Shown here: piece after piece, positions 56,166-64,000 of the stretch | Position numbering within the stretch: position 1 is the stretch's first letter | Layout: each line of letters starts with the position of its first letter | Assembly: GCA_021234155.1 (NCBI GenBank) | Contig: JAJEKV010000009.1 | Span: 12,592,546 to 12,656,545, forward strand | Reading direction: 5' to 3' | Length of the DNA: 64,000 bases | Source: Isoetes taiwanensis | Taxonomy: Eukaryota; Streptophyta; Lycopodiopsida; Isoetales; Isoetaceae | Translations under genes and position numbers: made by a program | Notes under the pieces: generated by a model | What the model was told of the DNA's origin: nothing | Database searches by the model: none | What the model saw: only the letters and a program-made list of their open reading frames with translations

Positions 56166-56317
56166 TCATATCTCTGATTGCGGCGCGGCACCTTATACAG
56201 GCAAGTTTCTTTTACTTTATGAATGTTTGAAAGATGTGCAATCTAGAATGCACCGCATATCTCTGATTGCGGACGCGACGCCTTATACAGGCAGGTTATC
56301 AACGTTTGAAAGATGTG
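56166..56317 (+). repeat. ~90-bp tandem repeat split by the LTR insertion
   Basis: Unit 1 (about 56168-56258) runs CATATCTCTGATTGCGG...GCCTTATACAGGCA-like text to TTTGAAAGATGTGCAATCTAGAA. Unit 2 begins at 56259 and stops at TTTGAAAGATGTG (56317), then resumes as CAACCTAGAACTC at 60117, just after the LTR. The uninterrupted first unit therefore shows what the target looked like before insertion. Confidence 0.88.
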
Positions 56318-57192
56318 TGTGACGTTCAAGTATAATATACGGCCCACCAAATACGTATATTATACTGCCACGTCACACGTACGTGTCACCATGACAAGTA
56401 CTTGAGAGTCGTAAAGAGTTGCGCCTAGGGAGCAATCTCGTATGTTGCACATGTATATTAAACATATGCAATTAAACCCCTTGCCAAGTGGCAATACCCC
56501 ATTTGGTCCCTTCTAACCTAACCCTAAAAGTTCATGTATAAGGAACCAAAAGGGAAACCCTAAACCTTTTCTATTTTCGCATTTTGGCTTCCCTAAGCCA
56601 TTCCGGCCAAGGCAAACTGCCATTCCGCATTGCCAGGTGCTGCTGAGCCGCCTTTGCACATTAGATTCATCAGGAGCAGCTGTCTTCAGCAAGAATGAAG
56701 GCATGAACGCGATTCGGGGAGCTGGAGCAAGCTAAGGATCAGGTAACCTGCGATTCTGTTGTGCAAAGCCACCTCTTGCCCGGCAATGAGCTAGGATAGT
56801 ATGTTAGAGCAGTCTTATCAGCCTTGTAGATCCTAAGATCATAAGCCCTAACAAAGGAACCTAACCATGTATGTTTAGGTAGATAGATTAGATGTTATTC
56901 TATGTTTCAGTTCTTTGATGATGATGATGTTCCATTCTATGCTCTCATGTGTATTGGGAAGGGGGGTAGAGACCCTGAAAGCCTCAGTAGTTGATGTATC
57001 TAGATAGCCTCATTAATTCCCAATTAATGCGGACTGTGCATAAGATCCCGCCTGGCTGTGAGTGGCGGGACTAGACCGGCAGATAAGGGGGACTTGTCCC
57101 ATTGCAGACTGATCCCTCTGGTCTGTAAAGCCTACCAGGGATCTTAGCGGGCTAGGCTTGATGGTTTGCCACTGCGTATGGGCAAGGCATGG

Positions 57193-59443
57193 AACAAGGT
57201 TTAAAATGAAACGCACTTATTTAAGAAGTGCGTTTGAAAGATTCCTTCTAAAAATTTACAAAATTCTAAAATACCCCTAAAAAGGACTCTTTTACTATCT
57301 TGTGTCTAAAGATTTATAAAACTGCTTATGAAAACAGACATTTTAGGAAGACTTAACATTAAGGAGAAGAACAACAAAGAAAAATATCTCATTTTAGAGG
57401 GGAAAAGGACCACTACGAAAGCCAAAGATTTATTATGGGGCAAATTCATATGATAAAATTAGACGCTTTTGTATCTTATCCCTTAGAACATTTATATTGG
57501 CTGTTATAGAAGACAAAAAATTTGTTATTTCACAACCATTTTGGCTAAACATCCTAATTGACCTTAAAAGACATTGGGAGACAGTTGAACAAACTGCTTG
57601 AATGAAAAATTATTGTTTTTGCATCATACGGTATTACAAATGGTAATACATCCATGAAATCATGCAGTTAATTGAAGTTCCAACTGACGATGCCATATAA
57701 ATTTATACCGAGGAAACAAAAGTTGAAGTAGTGAAGCTCTGTGATTACATGGCCTTTTTTGTTGTTCTCGGAGATGTATTTATCATGTTTTTGGGCTTGC
57801 ACAATACCAATCCACAATATAGTGATGTTGAGAAGATAGTCAAGCTCCTTGTCAATGTTGAGAGTCTTCAGCACAATTCCATCATCTCGTAGCGAGCATG
57901 CCATCGCACATTTCTCCACGAGAGAAGTATCTTGCTTTTTTTGTCCGCTTGCAAAAAATAGGTAAACTTTTTTGGGGTTGCTACTCCTCGCACCCCTATG
58001 GACAAACTACGTAGTTTCCTTCTTGTTGAACACATGTGTCTCCATAACATTTTGGGGTCCTTTGCCTTTAGTAGCAGTTTTTGAGCTGCCTAAAGTGAAG
58101 TTAGCATGTGTGTAGAGAAAAAAAAAAGTAAAAATAACAACGGGATTCGACTAATTTATGCTCTAACATTGCATTACAAGGTCAGAGAATTTAGAACTAT
58201 TTTAGAACTTTTTGAACTAAAAAACTAAGAAAACTGCATAAAATTATCCCTTAAGTGTGTTATTTCAACAGTATTAAGTTGCAAAAACCTTTGGGAGCAA
58301 GAAAGACCCCACAAGATTTTGCACGATATAAACTTATACTCCTGGACTACATATTTTATGTATATATATATATATATACATCTTAATATATATATATTTA
58401 ATATATATACGTTCACATATTTGTATATATAAAAAAAAAAACGGTATAAATTTATACCGCAGGAAGTCTCTCGGTATAGATTTATACCGCAAGACTTCTT
58501 TTTTTTTCGGATATATATATGTAAATATATATGTTATATATATTATATATTTATATAATATACATATATATATATCTTTGGTATAAATTTATACCGAAAA
58601 TTCTTCATGTATAAATTTATACGTTTGGTCCTCTTATTGATGATAAATTTATACGCTTGGGTCCTCTTTATGGTATAAATTTATACCGCTCGAGTCCTTT
58701 TGCTGTATAAATTTATACCGCTCGAGTTCTTTTGTTGTATAAATCTATACCGCTCAAGTCTTCTTGCGGTATAAATTTATACCGTGCAAACTCTCTAGCA
58801 TACTATGTCCACATATTACTATCTATTGAGGTATAAATTTATACCATCTTGAAATTTATTTGGAAGAAACTAAGGACTACAGAGAACAAATAAATTACAA
58901 AGTTTAAAAAAGTCCGATTGATACATACGCCGCCATCACAGTATACAAGTCTATAGCAAGTCGGAGGAGCAAATAAGAGCAAGTGTATAAAGCAAAGCGC
59001 AAGCATCTTCAACTTCAACTTCAGCGTGTGAGGCATACTTTAAGGTGACAATATTTGCTTCATTGAGGCAATATCAAAATGTGTTGCATTTTTGCAATTT
59101 TGTTCATAATTTTGTAGTGAATTCATAAACTTTGAACTAAATACGTTTTGGGCACTCTTAGCTTTTGTTGTTTTTTTTTTCAATGTCTATTTTGTTTTGT
59201 CCTTAAAAATATTACTATTTCTCAAACCAAACTAGGAGGCCAAAAAATGGTACCAAACAATTTTGAATGAAAGCTGAGTTCAAATTCCCCTCCAAAAATG
59301 GTGCCTAAAATATTCAAATTGTCACACTTGTCACAAATATACCAAGAAAAGGGCATTTTTTAAGGGAATTTTAGGGAATCTTTCAAAGATTCCTTTTGAA
59401 GTGCGTTTGCAGCAAATAAGTGCGTTTCATTTTAAACTTTGTT
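57193..59443. mobile_element. TIR DNA transposon (2251 bp) inserted in the solo LTR
   Basis: The left end reads AACAAGGTTTAAAATGAAAC and continues GCACTTATTT; the right end in complement reads AACAAAGTTTAAAATGAAAC and continues identically, a terminal inverted repeat of about 30 bp with one mismatch. A further inverted pair GTGCGTTT...GATTCCTT follows. ATGG flanks both sides (57189-57192, 59444-59447), a possible 4-bp target duplication. The interior has no recognisable transposase; a minus-strand frame at 57919-57668 (83 residues) is unassigned. It carries the palindrome array at 58443-58845 and long AT tracts at 58360-58570. Likely non-autonomous. Confidence 0.8.
58443..58845. repeat. Array of ten GGTATAAATTTATACC palindromes
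   Basis: Copies or near-copies of the 16-bp palindrome lie at 58443, 58473, 58580, 58608, 58641, 58672, 58704, 58736, 58768 and 58830; an eleventh is at 57694. Most neighbours are 29-33 bp apart, and the last gap is twice that. From 58672 to 58783 the whole 32-bp unit is repeated, with CGCTCGAGTYCTTTTG between palindromes. Several are flanked by C and G to give 18-bp palindromes. The array sits in the right half of the 57193-59443 transposon. Confidence 0.92.
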
Positions 59444-60454
59444 ATGGGCTCGACACCTCTGGGGTGATGCGTCACCTTCCATGGGGTTCAAGTCGTAGAC
59501 GGGCAGTGGCCCTCTAGCCGTCTGTGATGGGCATGCATGCCTCTGGAGGGAGTGATCTCCTCCTGCCTCATCGGGACTGGGGAGATGCAACCCAGGAGTA
59601 GCCCCCTTGGCTATGTACCCGGCTACGGTCGAGTCCCAAGATTTATCAGCCTATTCTGCAAAGTATGCACAGGAGGGGTGGATGGAGTGGAGTACCCAAC
59701 GGCCATGTTCTTATGCCAGCCCAATCCATTTGCCATGAATTCTGTCTGCATTGACTTCTGGAGACCCAAGCCGTCAATCAATCCCCCATGAGTCTGAGCC
59801 TTGGGTAGGATTCCCCTTATGTTGATGTTACTGATGTCATTGTTACATATGTTATGTTATGGTGAGCCACCCTTCGAGGTGGATATGTATGTTATTTGAT
59901 GCTATGTGCCCATGTTTGATGTGCTTCCGCAGCTAGGTAGGTCCCGAGGAGACGGGATGAATGACACATCCATTCTTCCCCATTGGATTCTTGACTGTTA
60001 GCAAGGATCTGATGTTAGGTGGACGGCCTCATATCAGCCAAGGCGTTGGCTAGAGGGATGAACTCCGGTTCTGTATGATGGGAGCATCGTATACGGGCAA
60101 GGGACGTCACAATGTGCAACCTAGAACTCTTTGTCGTTGAAAAGTAAAAAAGAAAGGAGTATGTTTTGAATCTAAAACCGCAAATGTGAAAAAAGATCTT
60201 GATGGAAAAGATCAGATATGCAATTTGGAACTGGAAATGCAAAAAAAGCTCAAGAACCTGAAAGTAATTCAATCTTCATTACTTTATCACAGGGGAATTA
60301 ATTTTGCCATTGTCAATACAGTGATGTGCTTTGTTACAAACATTTCTCCAGGTTGCCATAAGGTTGCCATACTTTTCTGCCTATGTTTCCAGGTTTTCAA
60401 TGAGATCAAGCCTATGTTTCCAGTGAGAAGAACATCTTGAGAGATATTGTTAAC

Positions 60455-62490
60455 TTAATGTAATGTAATGTAATGTAATGTATTAAATCACGCCCACTTA
60501 GGACCTTGAAGGTCATGGAGCGAAAAGTACTTTACAATTTCAACAACATAGAACGGTATGAATCAATATCTCTAATGAAATAACCTACTACTTTAGGATC
60601 CATGTCAAACAGGGATTGAAAATTAGAACAATGGATACTATGTTTGATTCTAATCTCTTGGTAAGCAGGGCAGCCAACAAATACATGGTTTTCATCTTCG
60701 ATCTGATTGTAATCACATAGAGTACAAAGTCTATCTTCCCTAGGAATCCCATACCATCTTCCCGTTTCCACACGTAGCTTGTGAGAGTTGATCCTGTATC
60801 TTGCAATCACTGTTTTAAACCTACTGGATATCGACCTTTAGATATTCTTGGTCCGAGTATATTACCATCCGGTTTTACTTGAAAAACATAAGAAATCATC
60901 CGCGAACCCTTATTAGCCCACAATTTCGCCACAGCCACTGTTTGTATGAGATCCCTGGCACCTATAGCAGTGCTTGGCCAATTTGCTTCAGTTATACCCC
61001 ATTTCTCTGCCCATTCAAGTACCTTGTGGTACCACCCACACTCTGCAGAAGTATTCAAAGCTATTTGAGGTAGCCTGGTAGCATCTAGACTTCGGACTCT
61101 ATTAATAAAGTTTATTGTTTGAAATAAGGCTTCCACCTCTAATGGAATCAGACCTGTCTCCGCTAACAGTAAAGCATATGGGATCTGGCATTTTATGCCC
61201 AATTCTTCCCGAATAAAAGCTTTTAACACTGCTTCAACCTGTGTCCACTGCTTGAGTGACAAATATGGCCCCCAAATTGGTGACCCATAAAGAATGATTG
61301 TTTGCACAAGCATTTTGAACAGCATCTTCTTTAGACCCCAATCTGTCAAAGAGGCCTTATGGCATTTAGCCAGCATACTATATAGGGCTGCCTTACCACC
61401 AGTCACTCGTCTCTTCAAGCATTCATGCCATTTATAATTGGCTGAAATTTCCAACCCTAGATATCTATAATGATCCACTATTTCTAGGGCCTCGTCTTTG
61501 TACAAAAAGGTAGGCATTAGAGGCAATTTGAGATCTCATTTCATCCCCATAAGAATCCTCCAATAGAATGGCTACCCTCTATAAACTGCAATTAATGCAG
61601 CACCAACAACTTCATTGCTTTTGTTTTTCCCCCATAACTTTTGATCCACTCGTCAAAATGCTGCGGCGTTTGTTGCATTTGATGCGAAATGAAAAGATCT
61701 TTCTAATGATATATGGTTATGATGTATTTCAATATGGTCATATGCGTTAACCTTAAAAAAATATGATTTTTTACTTATTTCTTGTACATTTATATCAAGA
61801 AAGGTATATGAATGGGTTATCATTAGATACATTTTGAGAAGACGAACCCATTGCTACAAAAAGTGTTTGAATCGGAGTTCTGGATCAAAAGTTATAATGA
61901 AAAAATGATACTACGGAAGTTAGTTGCAACAGGCTGCCACATAATACTGGAATGAGATACACTGGAACTCTTCTCTTATTGGACAGTTTAAAAAGCTGAC
62001 GTGGCATTTTAAGCATCCCTTAATGGGACAAAATGTGATCTCATATTTCCTCTAATGAGGCCTCTGCACAGTTCCAACCACCATAATTTTTGTTTTCTTT
62101 AAGTTTACTGACATCTGCTTTGCATCACAAAATGAAGCCAGGTGATGTAAGTGTACCTGTAATATGTCTGGAGTGTCGGCCAGTAGCACAATGTCATCAG
62201 CGTATAATAACAGCTGAAGTACATAATCTCCCAAATTAGTGCCAAACATGCATCTCTCCTACAACCAATCCTCAAGCTGATCTATATACATTCCGAAAAG
62301 GGTAGGCGACAGCGGACACCCCTGACGGACTCCTATAGTGCTCTGTATCTCTATGCTCAAGTCCAACGAGAGTTTTATGATTACTTCCTCATATAAGTTC
62401 GCTACAGCCCCCTTCCACGAAGGAGGTACACCTAAATAATCCATCCTGGTTCCTCGGAACTTTGTCAAATGCTTTTTAATAAGAAAACTT
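60455..62490 (-). pseudogene. 5'-truncated LINE with RT and zinc-knuckle tail
   Basis: On the minus strand: reverse transcriptase block GVRQGCPLSPTLFGMYID (near 62330), catalytic LLLYADDIVLLAD (near 62200), then after an inserted MITE the thumb and connection region (61526-60807, HYRYLGLEISANYKW, LYGSPIWGPYLSLKQW), and the terminal zinc-binding segment LCTLCDYNQIEDENHVFVGC (60740-60680). The 3' UTR ends in ATTAC repeats at 60455-60483. A frameshift near 60808 separates the last two frames. The fragment begins within the RT domain near 62490, a usual 5' truncation; endonuclease and ORF1 are absent. Confidence 0.88.
61515..62057. mobile_element. 543-bp MITE inside the LINE, 3-bp target duplication
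   Basis: The left end CATTAGAGGCAATTTGAGAT and the right end in complement CATTAGAGGAAATATGAGAT are terminal inverted repeats of about 27 bp. AGG flanks both sides (61512-61514 and 62058-62060). Removing the element and one AGG restores the LINE frame between its YADD region and the connection region, which proves an insertion. A 3-bp duplication and a CATTA end are reminiscent of CACTA-type elements. No coding capacity. Confidence 0.88.
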
Positions 62491-63244
62491 AAACAGTGGT
62501 CAATGAACTTTCTGCATTCTTATTGTCCCCACTAGCTTGTTATCCTGTTCTGCCATCCACAGATTGGATGAAGCCTTTGATTAGTATCAAGCCTGTCATT
62601 ATTGACACCATTATTATTGTGCTCTTTTCTAATCTGTATACCGTCATCAAACTCAGATGTAAAGAATAATATCATTCCAAGCACGATGTCCTGCACTGAT
62701 CATGATAGGCCATCTAGATAGCTGCACAAATCAGAACCATTACGCATATGTATATATACAAATATATATATGACCAAAAAAAGCATTCAGACAACATAGT
62801 ATGACCAGATAGTATTCTATTAAAACTCAAAAGAGTCCAAAAGTAGCGGATCTAGAATAACCTAACATATTTCTGCAGAATATTACACCCAGCAATGTTT
62901 AGAACATCATAACTAAAACAACCCATTGAATTGTTTGACATGTCTTAGACAATGTGATTTTGTGCCAATAGTCAAATGTTGCTTTGTCTCTTAAGCCTTC
63001 TTCCTTTTTGAAATCGTAATTCAGAAAAAGATAGATATAAACCTGAGCTCACTGACTCCTATATTTCCATGAAAATTTTGACGAGTCCTAATAGATATAA
63101 TTGATTAGTTGATTAATTGCGAAGCTTTTTTTGAAAAAGATGCATAACAGAAATACAACCTTACCTCCATATGGGAGGGTAGATAGTGCAGAGCCTGAGA
63201 AGCACACGACTTCAATAATTTTGATGCTTGGAGGCAACATCTAA
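62491..63244. other. Spacer, nothing recognised
   Basis: AT-rich, with TATATATA-type runs near 62745-62775. No gene or element end seen. Confidence 0.4.
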
Positions 63245-64000
63245 TGTGACGCTCCCCGAATCCATACGATGCTCCCATCATATAAATACAGGAAATTCCC
63301 CTCCCATGGCGAATCATTCACCACGGAAAGACCCTCCGTCTGACTCGGACCACTTGTGATGGCCAAGTGTTCGGGTGAAGGACACGGAGGTGTCATTCGT
63401 CCCACGCCTTCGATGGGAATCCTATATAGCGGAAGCATACATACATGTTAGCACCTAGCAACAATACTAATAAATAATATACCACCACGAAGGGTGGCCC
63501 ATCATCATCAATATAACCAACAACAGAATACCAACATAACAAAGGAAATACACCATAACTAAGGGCTCTACCTCAGACTCATGGGGGCGACTGACGGTCA
63601 GGGCCTCAAGATAACAGCAGACAGAGGTATAACATGGCGTTGGCTGGCATAAGACAATGGCTAGGGTAGTCCACTCCATCCGCCCCTCCTGTGCACACTT
63701 TGCAGATAGGCTGGATCATGCTATGACGTGCTTGTAGCCCTCCGAGACATAATCCCAAGGAATCACCCTTCGAGACTACTCCAGGTTACATCTCCCCGGT
63801 CCAATGAGGCAGGTCAGAGTGGCGTCTCCTCCCCGAGTATGACGGATCCCTGGGTGTGCTAGAGAACACGTGCCCCCTCAGTGACCCCCGCATCCGTACC
63901 CGACTTACTCTCCTAAATCTAAAGGTCAGCTCACCAACCCATTCGAGCCCAGGGCGGCCATATAGGCTCCCACCCTCCGGCCCAGAGAGTGTCAGACCCA
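63245..64000 (-). mobile_element. Long-LTR family, third copy, minus strand, cut by window end
   Basis: TGTGACGCTCCCCGAATCC at 63245 is the complement of the family's 3' end (compare GGGACGTCACA at 60111), and ATACGATGCTCCCATCATA matches TATGATGGGAGCATCGTAT at 60074. Further in, CCGCCCCTCCTGTGCACACT (63680) and CCTCATTGGACCGGGGAG in complement follow the order of the solo LTR. Whether it is a solo LTR or one end of a full element cannot be seen. Confidence 0.8.

Larger units (their letters stand above)
56318..60111 (+). mobile_element. Solo LTR of a long-LTR family, TSD ATGTG
   Basis: Begins TGTGACGTTC and ends GGGACGTCACA, so the termini are the inverted repeat TGTGACG/CGTCACA. Flanks are identical ATGTG (56313-56317 and 60112-60116), and the interrupted tandem repeat confirms the insertion point. 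There is no internal retroelement region, so it is a solo LTR of about 1.54 kb after subtracting the 57193-59443 insertion. Shared blocks GTGTATTGGGAAGGGGGG and AAAGTATGCACAGGAGGGG tie it to the copies at 19424 and 63245. The internal proteins of the family are not in this window, so its superfamily is unknown. Confidence 0.9.

Noticed and set aside
58443-58845. CRISPR-like or satellite array
   Set aside because: The spacers are short and partly repeated themselves, and the array lies inside a TIR transposon in eukaryotic DNA.
1-64000. tRNA, rRNA or organelle DNA
   Set aside because: I found no cloverleaf with conserved A and B boxes, no rRNA landmarks and no chloroplast or mitochondrial genes.

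Overview
This window is nuclear DNA of a land plant, most likely a vascular plant with a large, repeat-filled genome. The signs are a spliced gene with GTAAGT donors and polypyrimidine-AG acceptors, plant-type calmodulin-like (CML) genes, a plant GPR107/GOST-type seven-transmembrane protein, Ty1/copia relics, LINEs ending in short tandem repeats, a hAT element, and an LTR element primed by initiator-Met tRNA. The species cannot be named from the sequence; a gymnosperm or fern is possible, but that is only an impression.

The intact-looking genes are one intronless 7TM protein (3440-4738, -) and a dispersed family of EF-hand CML genes: 12560-13252 (+), 33186-33866 (-), 37961-38581 (+) and 55120-55626 (+), plus a broken copy at 20765-21160 (-). 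The longer CMLs share an N-terminal W-x-[FY]-x-x-V motif ahead of four EF-hands. Copies 20765 and 55120 belong to an inverted segmental duplication and share a TGG-to-TGA change in exactly that motif, so the duplicated pair is recoverable only as shorter, calmodulin-sized products from a downstream ATG.

Layout: 1-12 kb holds a copia relic, LINE tails, the 7TM gene and a LINE C-terminus carrying a 292-bp MITE. 12-17 kb holds the first CML and a delimited hAT element with an 8-bp target duplication. 17-24 kb holds degenerate repeats, part of a long LTR and the broken CML. 23.9-26.9 kb is a complete two-LTR element without gag-pol; its interior contains a rearranged piece of a starch-branching-enzyme message and a 24-bp-period array of small hairpins whose stems covary. 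27.5-30.2 kb is a spliced, decayed gene for a DUF3504/Crypton-like tyrosine recombinase. 33-38.6 kb holds two more CMLs. 39.9-41.3 kb holds duplicated LINE debris. 45.5-50.8 kb holds an LRR pseudogene, a three-unit palindrome array, a decayed ORF region with a ParB-like motif and a second spliced hypothetical gene next to a CpG-rich block. 52.5-53.8 kb is an internally deleted copia relic. 54.4-55.8 kb carries the complete member of the CML duplication. 56.3-60.1 kb is a solo LTR with a perfect target duplication, itself split by a TIR transposon that carries an array of 16-bp palindromes. 60.5-62.5 kb is a truncated LINE split by a 543-bp MITE, and the window ends in a third copy of the long LTR.

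The most unusual items are the LTR element with a permuted captured gene and a covarying hairpin array, the plant tyrosine-recombinase gene, and the two palindrome arrays. All homology statements rest on recognising protein motifs by eye; no database search was possible.
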